From Druceiella hillmani (lineage: Eukaryota; Arthropoda; Insecta; Lepidoptera; Hepialidae): a DNA stretch of 64,000 nt. The position numbers were made by a program, and so were the translations under genes. Numbering within the stretch: position 1 is the stretch's first letter; every line of letters starts with the position of its first letter. The stretch is taken from assembly GCA_039881145.1 (NCBI GenBank), contig JAYKKI010000007.1, forward strand, positions 42,508,001 to 42,572,000. The letters run 5' to 3'. Shown piece after piece: positions 35,530-45,487 of the stretch. The notes beneath the pieces are model-generated. The model was not told where the DNA came from, ran no database searches, and saw only the letters and a list, made by a program, of their open reading frames with translations.

Positions 35530-36517
35530 CTACGCAAAAGGCGGGGGAAAATAGCTAATTTCAAATAAATAAGGACGTGAAGTATAGATAGGAATTCATA
35601 ATCTGATTTTTTTCTCACCACAATTTAAAAACAAAATCAATGTCAAAGTCAATTAAGTGGAAAGTTACCTTGACAATGAAAGCAGGGTAAACAAATTATC
35701 TATACTGCCTTCGAACCAAGCATCATAACTAGAAAAACAAGCAATATATTTCAGTGAGTGAATGAAAAAGCTTATTAAACAACAAGTGAAATTAAAGAAG
35801 ATAAATGAATGACGGCACTTCAAATGTGTTTAATAGTAAGTAAGTAGATCGCTTAGGTTTATACTCTACAATTTATAAAAATACTTTGTCAACCACGTTG
35901 TGTATTCATAACATACACGTGTCTGAAGTAAACACTTAAATTATTCAAACCGATCGCTTATCCGCCGTGACTCGATCTACATATTGAAGGGTGAATTCTG
36001 TTATGCTAGCGCTACTTTGCTCTCTCACCCTCGCCCCCACCCTAATAGCCTCACCTTGCGTGACATGACTTAACTACCCATCAAATGTTTTGAGCCATAT
36101 TTTTTGTATTAAAAAAATGTAGGCATAAATGTTATATTTTTATACGATCGCAATCACTTCACCGTGTAAATGGTTTAGATACATGCGATTTTACAGTTCA
36201 CTAAATGTTTCTCGCAATTGTAACTTCGTGATATGTATTAAGGTCTTTAATCTAACCTATGATTACTTAGTATCAGAATTTATATTTCATTTAATAACAT
36301 AATTCCGCTAAATGCGATTTTTTACATTATGTTTTTACTTTTCATTCTTCAAACAAATTTCATCACCCATTTGAAAAATTAAGGTTTGATGTTAAAATCC
36401 GTACAGTAACTGTTGTGGCTTGAGATAACCACTAGGGAGAACAACAAACATACAATAAAACACCTGCTAGTAATACAATGTTATGATATTGAAGCGAGTA
36501 CTTGACTTGAAGAGAGA
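35530..36517 (+). repeat. dispersed repeat R, copy 1 (interrupted)
   Basis: Colinear with 62,190-63,490: AAGGACGTGAAG, TTACCTTGACAA.GAAAG.AGG, CGTGTCTGAAGTAAACA, ATATTGAAGGGTGAATT, CACCCTCGCC, TTGCGTGACA.GACTTAAC, GTTATGATAT. The match stops where the Gypsy LTR begins at 36,518. Sequence similar to the region that follows copy 2 resumes at about 39,405. No gene is evident. Confidence 0.85.
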
Positions 36518-37005
36518 TGTAGAAATGCGATGTAAGATGTAGAAGTTCAGATAATTTGAATTAATTGATTGAATTAATGTCGTATTACATTTATTATACA
36601 AACACCAAGACACAGACCATAACACAAGAAGCCCAGATAAAGTGATGCGACAGAGACGGACAATCTATGAGTGAGACAGAACACACCGCGAAAGCCCCCG
36701 CGCCCACGCCACAATTTTACAAATAGACACGTGCCCACAGCGCTGTTAGTAAAACAATGTTTTTTTCATGTCGACTGCAGTAGAACGTACCATAGCTCCA
36801 CCGCTCAGGCGTCACGGTCGATTGATGTGTTTGCATAGCGCAGCCGTAGTTTACTGCGTGCTGCTTTTGTTCTCGAATTCTGAAATTGTCTTGTATGTTA
36901 TTATTAATTGAAATTATCACAAATTCTGTTATTTGATTGTCTTCACCGAAATAACCTTGTGTTTTATTATTATATAGTTGTCACCGTTTGATGAGAGCAG
37001 CTACA
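36518..37005 (-). repeat. Gypsy-type long terminal repeat
   Basis: 488 bp bounded by TGTAG at 36,518 and CTACA at 37,005, the short inverted ends of an LTR. On the minus strand it begins TGTAGCTGCTCTCATC, immediately after a purine-rich CTTTAGGGGGAGCAC. It has an AATAAA-type word (GTATAATAAATGTAATAC) near its far end. It is GC-richer than its surroundings. The same family recurs at 38,460-38,810. Confidence 0.75.
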
Positions 37006-37310
37006 GTGCTCCCCCTAAAGCGATGCATACAGTCAGCAGCCGAATTGTATGCCCGGAGCGCGTTATTTTGAATATTGATGGAAGCGTGGCGACAGGTATT
37101 GTATCCGGTAATTGAGTATTCAATTTTTGCGGTGAGTCGTGGTGAATGCTCGGTGGTAGCTGTTCGTCGTCCTTGATGCGTATAGGCATGTAGATAGACG
37201 GTTGAGATGTTTGCTTGACTGTCTGGTAGTTGCATTATGAATGTTTTGCTGTCTTGCTTCAATAGTTGATGTGGGCCATCTTATAGCGGTTTAAGGGCCT
37301 CTTGGCCATG
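37006..37310 (-). pseudogene. 3' end of Ty3/Gypsy pol (integrase C-terminus)
   Basis: Minus-strand frame from about 37,310 to the LTR: HGQEALKPL, a stop, DGPHQLLKQDSKTFIMQLPD, then ANISTVYLHAY in the position of the usual VSVDRLKPAY. The pattern (ALKP.YDGP..V......TF.....G....VS.DRLKP) is the chromodomain-like end of Gypsy integrases. The remainder of pol, and gag, are absent upstream, so only the tail of the element survives. One stop codon interrupts the frame. Confidence 0.65.
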
Positions 37311-37319
37311 TCGTAATAC

Positions 37320-38455
37320 GGTCTATTTCTCTATATTAGCTATGCCATAAGTATTGTAAAATAAGATTTTTAAAATAATGCTATTTTAAGTGTATGATTG
37401 TGGTTTAATATATATGACTAATTAAAATATATTATTTAAATAAAAAAACAATATTGTAAAATAAAATGAAATTTATTGCACCTTCAATAGTTTACAATTA
37501 GTCATGAACGCTAGACCTTCTCCATATGTATATAATGTCAATTTTTTTATAAAGTTTCTTCTAGAAATGCATATTTTTCATAAATTTTAATTCTTTAGCT
37601 GATTTAGATGTAAAAATTTTAAAAAGATGTGCTACATTTCTCCGTTATTTTAACACGTATACTGGTATACACGTAAACGTAAAAAGTTTTTCCGGGATTA
37701 GATTAACAGTAGTTAAATGTTTCTATGTTTTACTCTCGGGGTAAATAATTTGATTACTAATATTTGAGTATTTAACGGTATCTGTGATATGATTTTGGAC
37801 AGGACTAATAGCTTTTAAAACTCCATATCTTAATAGGATTTCAGATCGCATGAATTCAAATAAATCCATTTGCGTTAATACAGACAATAAATCTAAAAAG
37901 AATGAAAAGGAATTAAAGAAATTGGATTGTGATGATGAAAGATGAAATGTTTTTTAGATTAACTGAAACGGACCATAAAAATCAATAGAGACACAATAAG
38001 ACGATAAAGCTGTAGTACATGAGAAGGTAATATTTTAAATTAAACGTATAAAATATGCAAGACCGTATCACGCATTTGATAGTTGAAACATTTTTTTAAA
38101 TTTTATTGGAAATTTAAAAAAATGACGAATTAGTTTAATTTTTTTTTAAGAAATATTACAAACATTATAAAATTGCCTCTATTATTGTAATCGAAAGCGG
38201 ACATGTTCAAATTTAAAATACGAAATACACCCGTCGAAAAAAAAAACTAAATAAATTCGTTTCACCTTCTATTATCGTTTACGACAATTAACAATCCAAA
38301 ATCTGTTCTATTTATTTTGCCGTTTAGTTGTATTATGATCACGCTGATTACGAGCAATTATTGGCGCTTTTTCGATTTCGAACATCAATAGTCAACAAAA
38401 TACCTAATAGATGACGGTAAAATCATTTTTAATTTTCGAATATTGTACAGCTAAT
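37320..38455. other. no recognised gene; possible remnant interior of the Gypsy element
   Basis: AT-rich, without motifs. It lies between two LTR-like segments of the same orientation, so part may be decayed internal retrotransposon DNA. Confidence 0.4.
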
Positions 38456-38459
38456 AATC

Positions 38460-38810
38460 AATTATTGACCACCGTACGTTGTCGCGTGCAATGTGTTCGA
38501 CGTATTCGTTTTGTATGTCGTTCGCGCCATAGAACTATGAGCTCTGCCCGCGCCGCACTGGATGTTGACATGCCATGACTCTGCCGCTCATGAACCATGG
38601 TCGACTGAGGCGTTGCGTAGCGCGGGGATGAACATCGTTTACTGCATGCCGCCTTTGTCACAGAGTTTCATTATTTAGTTTTCTTTACAAAAATTGTCTC
38701 GTGTTTTATTAATAATTGAAAATGTCCCGATATCAATTATTTGACTGTCTTCACTGAAATAATCTTGTCTTTTACTATTATGTGATGTTGAATGTTTGAT
38801 GAATGCTACA
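38460..38810 (-). repeat. second, diverged LTR of the same Gypsy family
   Basis: Minus strand begins TGTAGCATTCATCAAAC and continues with TTATTTCAGTGAAGACAGTC, GTAAACGATG, GAGCGGCAGAG-type words, which align with the LTR ending at 37,005. The far end could not be placed. It is either the 5' LTR of an internally deleted provirus or a solo LTR. Confidence 0.65.
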
Positions 38811-38854
38811 ATATGTATCTCGTATATTTCATTTGATAATGAGTAAAATATCAG

Positions 38855-39367
38855 TCAAATATAATCAAATTTAGGTAATGACTTCTCGTGATATATAAAA
38901 AAACAAATGAACAGTTTATTTTTCAAAAAACTGGCCAAAAATCCTTCTAGTACTTTTTTACAAGTAATGATTCGACGATTGGTCAATACTATTTTCTTTA
39001 CTTCATCAATTTTTTTGTCTGTTGTTGACGTGCTCATGCGTGCGGAACACTCTTCGTCGTTCACATCTTCTCGCCCCTCTGAGAACATTTTGTACCACCG
39101 ATAAAAGTTGTTTTGGTCCAAGGTAGCTTCATCATATGCTACAGTCAACATTCGCAATGCATTGGCGCACTTACTTTTATTTTTCACACACAATTTTAAC
39201 AGATTCTTTGTACCCTTTTCCAGAATAGGCAAAATTGGAGACGAAACAAAAAATGTCCAAGCAAAACAGCTGTCAAAAATTAACTGAAAATTCGAAATGG
39301 CCGAACTTATCAGCATAAGTGAGGGACACGAGTACCAACATAATGCTACAAAAACATCGAAAATCAA
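38855..39367 (-). pseudogene. mariner transposase N-terminal relic
   Basis: Within this minus-strand frame of 170 codons, residues of about 72-140 follow the mariner N-terminus: ALRMLTVAYDEATL, NFYRWYKMFSEGREDV, then STSTTDKKIDEVKKIVL, TNRRI. This is the paired helix-turn-helix and linker (EGREDV.D....R.STSTTDE). The catalytic DD34D domain is missing. The frame passes into unrelated or terminal sequence after KKVLEG. It is an internally deleted, dead copy. Confidence 0.8.
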
Positions 39368-39404
39368 ATATACTTAACCCGCGGAAATTCAAAATTCGCA
39401 ATAC

Positions 39405-39560
39405 ATTTTGAACAGACCCCATATAGTAAATCATATACGTAAACGGATGATATGGAACCGGATTGCATTTACCGAATGATTCAATAGAGTAAAAAGACGA
39501 CATTTCCCATCTCAACCATCACAATTTGTACAAAATGGCGGATGTGGATTAGCTACAACG
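39405..39560 (+). repeat. continuation of the context of dispersed repeat R
   Basis: ATATAGTAAATCA.ATACGT, ATTTACCGA and ACAAAATGGC(G/A)(G/A)ATGTG match 63,665-63,770. With the copy at 62.2-63.8 kb as reference, this is sequence from the far side of the nested insertions. Confidence 0.65.
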
Positions 39561-42490
39561 AATTATTGCGGATATAAAGTGTTGTTGGGAGAGCGACTTT
39601 AAAATCCCATTACTTGTTTTCATTTGTTAATTTCTTTTGCTATAACTGCAGACTCTAATGTACAAGTGACAAGAAAAGCGTATTTTTTTATATACGAACA
39701 AACAGTGTATAACCGTATACTATATAACTGTAACTGCCAGTGACATATGCCAGCATTTGTCACTTCGCCTAACTATACTGCTGACCGGCGGTTAATCGAA
39801 TACCGTATTTCTCGCTCTAGCGGAAGACGTTTAAACCTAACATTTAAATACTGCTTCACCGTTTAAGGTTATAAACGACTAAGGGACACAGTAAGAGGCG
39901 ATAGAGAAAAAAAAATCTTTCGGCCATGATTATGACTCGCACTACGAGGTTTCCGTGTATATTTAGGTACTTATAAATATTTATGGATACGTAATATTCC
40001 TTATTAAAAAATATTAAATTTCCAAAACGTAAATATATTGCCTAATATTTTATACACAGTAGTAAGAATTTGGAACATATTTTTAAAAAATGTAAGCCCA
40101 CATAGAGTTAGTAATAACTGATTATTTTAATTTTTCTCTTTATTTGTTCCCTAAAACCTCATATTATGCCAACTTTGAAGTAGTAAGTCAGAGGAAAGTA
40201 TCCTACAGTTTTTGATGATAAAAAACACTATGGTATAAAAATATGCTCTAAAGAACCATATAGTTTTGTTGTGTGAACCAAAAAAAAATGCCATGTAACG
40301 TTATAGGCATCAGTGTACAACACAGAACATTGAATAGACCTCTACTCAATGTTCTGCGGTGTACAACATTAGAGACGAGTGTGGTGTGTAATGAAAGGTA
40401 ATTATTTGTTTTAAACATATGTTAAAAATATAACATATTCATTTAATTCTTTTCTCTTGATACAATCTTCTATCAGTCAAAAGCACAGAAAAAAATTTAG
40501 TTACTGCACCTTTTTTCGAAAATAATAATTAGAATTGTTTTTACTAAATTCTGGATGTATGAAAAACTTCATAATGAAAAGGAATTTATTGACAAACATC
40601 TATATTCTACCTGTTTATATTTTAATTATTTAAATCACAATTACTTTAATAACAATATTATTTTATGACATCAATGTAGTATGAAAAGTGCATATATTTT
40701 TTTATGATTCAGTTACTTATCACATCATAACAATATTAACTCATTGCACAAGATCCGATTCATATTTGACTATTTTTTTCGTCACCGTAAGCTTAGAAGA
40801 ATTTGAAAATTTGATTTATATTATTTTACTTTTAGAACTGACGACTTAATGAGTTCAAACACGGTCTCAATTTTCCAACGGAGCCTTTTGTACTCTCATC
40901 CATTGAGGAGTTCCCCAAAGTATAACCGTAATTTTTCATATTATATTTATATGAAACTACCTTAGAGTATATGTTATCACTCAAAAAATTAATTTTGAAA
41001 ATCAGTAAAAAATGTTATAGGTAAACATATAAATACTAAAAAATTGTAACTAAAAATCATATTTTGTGTTAGATTACTTTAATTTTTAAGTACAATGTAC
41101 TGCAAATAAACGGCACGCTATGCATATACTTACATAAACAGGGTACTTTTCCTTACATTTCTTCCTCGCACAATTGGTTCCTCTCATTGTCCTGAAAGTA
41201 AAATGTATGCATTGAATGTAAAAAAACCTAACCATTTCCAAGATAAACTCCTTCAAAGTCCGAAATTATAAAAAAAATCACTACAAAAATTTTAAAAATA
41301 AATAATTTTTCAAAATTTTTTTTTAAACTTTAAATATATTTAATATCTTAGAAGGAAAACTATGTGTATATGCGTTTTGTAACGTAGCAATGTTATTATT
41401 TTATTATATTGTTGGACTTGTAGAGTATCCATCATCGCAAAGTCACGCACCCCGATTTCATTATAAAAAACACATGGAATTTACTTGCATTTAAAATGAT
41501 CTAATCAGATTTGCCTCAAAAAAACAACTTACGATATATTTGTGGCCTTATAAAATTATAATAATCTAAGAACACGAAAAGTCACACGAACAGAAACAGC
41601 ACGAAAGTCACAAAGGTCGTTTTAAAACCCCGCCTACACACGAAGTTGGTTTGAAGATGGTAAGTCAGCAATTTTAATTAAGGGTTATTATATTAGAGAA
41701 CCGAGTAGCTCTTCACATCGAAAAAGTGAAATTCATCGAACTTATTATGGATTAATAGTTTTGTTACAAAGATCCCAGAACCAAGTTAAATGAATGAAAC
41801 GATTTCCGTAGCAAGCTTTTAATTTTCTCGTAAAAGGATTACAAGAGGGAGATGGGGAATTATCTGGTATAGTTTTGTACTATATTATTGTGCTACCCTT
41901 TTCTGTGTAGTAATTATTTTTGGACGAATTTGCGAAAGTAGAACCGGCAAGGATAAATTTTGTTTGAAACAATTAAGGAAAGTTATTAGCAGCTATCTAT
42001 CTTTAAGACGCCATTGAAAGGCAAGGTGTTGACACTGATAAGTTCAGTCAAATAGTAATGCTGCCATCCTCTTTTACTTGTAGACAAGGATACATACATG
42101 AGAAAATCCACAACCCCATGACATATGTTCGTTATTATAGAGAGGTGTTATATGATAGTGCTATTCCGATCATGATAATATTTCTCAATATAGGTGACTT
42201 GAATAGTTCAGTTTGTAGGATTTCAATAAAAATTATTTTTACTGCAAAAAGGTTAATATCAATATTTTTTTTAAATCAATCCTTTATAAATTTGTGAAAT
42301 CGATATATTAAATGCAAAAGAGAATTTCATTGTCATTTGTTTGTTCGTGTATTTGATCGACTTTTTTGTTATTTAGCGTACATATAACCTGTAGTATAGA
42401 GATATACATAGAAGACATTTAATTTTAGGAAAAACTAATCACAGAAAAGAAGCAGCTGGCAAATAAATAAACACGTAAATTATACTATGA
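39561..42490. other. no recognised gene; hairpin at 40,323-40,356
   Basis: AT-rich. CAGAACATTGAATAG and CTACTCAATGTTCTG form a 15-bp arm pair with one mismatch and a 4-nt loop. The 79-codon frame at 42,058-42,297 has no motif. Confidence 0.5.
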
Positions 42491-42493
42491 TAA

Positions 42494-42847
42494 TTATACA
42501 CGTAAAATATACACGTAATAATGTATAATTTCGCTTCTATAAATAAATTCCAATAAATTCTTTGCATAAAATCGATTCATGGTAATAGACGGTAAATTAG
42601 ATGGAAATTTATTCATGAATTTTTTGTACCCCGTGAGATTGTAAGAAGTTTTTAAATTAATGAAGCGACAGTTTGAACCGTCAACTGTTCCGCAAAGGTC
42701 AGTCGTCATTTCACTCCTAGATGATAGAATGAGATATCTTGCAATTGTGAAGTGATCATTGCAAGCCAAGAGCAGCATAATAATGGTAATCTTTTTAGAT
42801 TTTGTTTGATTGAGGAAAATATTAATATTAAAAAGAAGAAAGAACAC
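42494..42847 (-). CDS. hypothetical open frame, weakly supported
   Basis: 117 codons with a hydrophobic N-terminus (MFFLLFNINIFL) that could pass as a signal or anchor, two Cys (LCGTVDGSNC) and a polar C-terminal half. In DNA this AT-rich such a frame can arise by chance. There is no paralogue in the window and no recognised motif. Listed only because it is among the longer isolated frames. Confidence 0.15.
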   Translation of the reverse strand: MFFLLFNINIFLNQTKSKKITIIMLLLACNDHFTIARYLILSSRSEMTTDLCGTVDGSNCRFINLKTSYNLTGYKKFMNKFPSNLPSITMNRFYAKNLLEFIYRSEIIHYYVYILRV

Positions 42848-43149
42848 ACGCGGGTGAATAATTAGAGAGGAAAATATATTGCATGATACTGTGAACCTTG
42901 ATGTTCCGCGAAGTTATAAAAAAAAGAATAAAAAAAATAAAAATAACCCCAATTTTACTTCAAAAGCCAATGGTATTCTACCCAATATGGTGCGCAAAAA
43001 TAAATTCATCCCAAAAATAAGTTCATCACAACTTTATATTTATTAGGAACTGCACCAAATGTTTGCTAATATTTTGCCACATTGTAATTGAATCTCTATA
43101 TGAAGCATGTAGTTGACAATTTCATACATAAGCAGCGTAACGTTTAAAA

Positions 43150-43390
43150 CTTTATAAAAAAATTTAATTATTAAAACATTGTAAGACTTGAACAGACAAC
43201 AAGTATTATTAGACTTGACAGACGTACTGACAGAAGTCGATCCGAAATTATCAGGGATCTTTGCTACAATACGGAACGTTAAAAAGAGGATAATTCTTAG
43301 ATGAGGTGGTGACAAATCGACACTTAAATCCAAAGTGACGTTACTCGTCACTTTCCCACCCACCATCTTAAGGGAAGGCGTCCAAAAGAT
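43150..43390 (-). repeat. diffuse insect repeat of the GTTCCGTA...GTCTGTC type
   Basis: Minus strand carries AAGATGGTGGGTGGGAAAGT, AACGTTCCGTATTGTAGC and CAGTACGTCTGTCAAG. These resemble words at 22,080-22,245 (AAGGTGGTGGGTGAGAA, CGTCTGTCATAG) and 14,850-14,940. The overlapping 107-codon frame (43,043-43,366) is not supported as a gene. Confidence 0.4.
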
Positions 43391-44184
43391 GCAGATGTTG
43401 AGGGTTAAGCTGAAAATATTGCGGTTTTGTCTACATACTATCTTTTGTTACATTCAAGTGAAAAAAGTGTTCTATACATTATAATAATATTTCGTAAGTA
43501 AATGTGTAGAGGTATATTATGAAACAATATTTATTATGAATAATATTATGAACAATAATTAATTAATTTTTTTTATTTCAATATGTTCTTCGGAATTTGT
43601 TAATACATAGCTTCTTTGCATATTTAATTAAACAGACAGAATATTTAATTAGACAGGTTTTTCACCAGTTTCAAAAAAAAGTTAACGTTTGTGTGAAAAT
43701 ATATACATTATTATATCGAGAATCCAATCCAATGGACCAATTTACATAATAATTATTACAATTAGAAACAATTTCCCATCATTTTAAGTTTAATATAAAA
43801 AATATTTCACCTATTTTTATTATATTAACTAGCATATGTAAAATTGTTTTTAACACTGTATACACTCGTTCGCATAAAAAACGGGCGGTTTTGATTTTGT
43901 CATGTTATTAACAAAATATTATTTATTAAGAGGTTCTATTAATTGTAATTGTTACTGGCAGGTATAGTCTATTCTGGCACATAAAAACGAACGTTCTAAA
44001 TTTGAAATTTATTCTTTTTGAATGAAAATTCTCTTCCACTGACAAAAACGTATTTTTTGGCTGTAAATGAAATCCAACTCTTATTAAGTTCTTTTTCATT
44101 TGTTACGTTTTTTATTTTAACGAATAAATTTTAATTAAATTTCTGCTGTTTCCTGCATTAGTTCACTTCTGTTTGCTGTCCTCA
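43391..44184. other. no recognised gene
   Basis: AT-rich flank of the Tc1 relic. I looked for Tc1 terminal repeats here and found none that pair convincingly with the right side. Confidence 0.45.
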
Positions 44185-45175
44185 GTATGGTTGAAAAACG
44201 ATAAGAGCTAGTAAAATTATTGCGCGGCTTGAAGAAAGCTGTAGCCAATGTAATGTGTCTCAGCAGTATAATGCGAACCGTTCCACCGTCCAAAGGCAAC
44301 CTGGTAACGATACCAAGAAACGGGCTCCATCAGTAGAAGACCCGATTCTGGAAGAAAACGGTGCACTGAGCCACGGGACGACCGCTTCATTATCAGTCAA
44401 GCGCTATGAAATCGTCAAGTTACGCACGTAGATCTCAAACAGAACCTCGAAGTCGTCAGAGGTACGCGAGTAAGCCTATGGACAGTCAAAAGGAGACTTC
44501 AGGCCGTCAATATACGTAGCTATCGCCCAGCTCGGTGCCCTACATTGCCCCGTGAGCATCGAGTTGTCAGATTGAGATCGCTCAAAATTTTTCGTCATAG
44601 ACTCAACAAGACTAGAATAGTGTTTTATTCTCCGATGAAGCGTTATTGATTAGTGGTGAGGATCGACGTCGGCAAGTCTTACGAAGACCTGGAGAACGCT
44701 TCGCAGAAGTGTGCTTTGAGGAAATCATCCCTTACGGCGGAAGCTCCGTAATATTTTGGGCTGGTATCAACTCAGATGACCGTACCGAGTTAGTTTTTAT
44801 TGAAAATGGTACATTTAATGCGCAAAGGTACATAACAGAGGTTCTCATTCCTCATGCCCAACCCGCATTAATAGCAATTGGAGGTAAGTCCATTTATTTA
44901 TGGACGACAACGTTCGCGCCCACCGCTCTAGAGACGTTGATGCGTATATGCAGGAGGCCGGAATTCGTTGATTAGACTGGCCATCTAGAAGTCCCGACTT
45001 CAATCCCATAGAACACACATGGGATAATCTCAAACGACGCGTCAGAACCGTAAAACCAGCTCCAGAAAACATTCAGGCCCTTAAAAACGTGATCGTCGCT
45101 GAATGAGAACGTATTCCTCAGGAAATGATGAAAAACGTCGTCGAAAGCATGCCTAGCAGATAAGCGCATTGATTT
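44185..45175 (+). pseudogene. Tc1-type transposase, broken
   Basis: Consecutive frames give an N-terminal helix-turn-helix region with KRCTEPRDDRFIISQA, then REHRVV, then LFSDEA near 44,630 (first catalytic Asp). RRQVLRRPGERF and SSVIFWAGI follow (44,646-44,890). After a frameshift near 44,890 come MDDNVRAHRSRDVDAYMQEA and LDWPSRSPDFNPIEHTWDNL. Thirty-four positions separate the second Asp (DDN) and the Glu (PIE), giving DD34E, the Tc1 signature. At least two stops and two frameshifts inactivate it. The 109-codon frame at 44,646-44,975 is only its middle part. Confidence 0.9.
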
Positions 45176-45487
45176 TAGCTAGAGGAGGCCATTATGTTAA
45201 ATTAATAAAAAATATTCAAAAATAAACTTTAGCCATTTTTAATGTACCAGTATGAAAACGCTCGTCTGTGGACTTTACATTGTTTTTTTTATTTTTAATG
45301 ACTGAAGTAGGTAAAAACGATATCTCAATAATAAATAACAATATTCTCATCATATCGCCATATGGTTTATTCCTATAAGTGCCCTTTTTTTGCAAAAGAG
45401 TTTATATGTAACTGTTTGTGCAGGTTTAATTCATCTACCAATTTATTGACTACCATGAAAACTTAAAACCCACTAGATGTCGCTAAA
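45176..45487. other. no recognised gene
   Basis: AT-rich; 3' flank of the Tc1 relic. Confidence 0.5.

Noticed and set aside
44845..45169. Minus-strand frames of 65-75 codons
   Set aside because: Shadows on the opposite strand of the Tc1 transposase relic.
43860..45280. Tc1 terminal inverted repeats
   Set aside because: CGTTCGCATAAAAAACGGGC near 43,870 and AAAACGCTCGTCTG near 45,255 looked suggestive but do not pair beyond a few bases.
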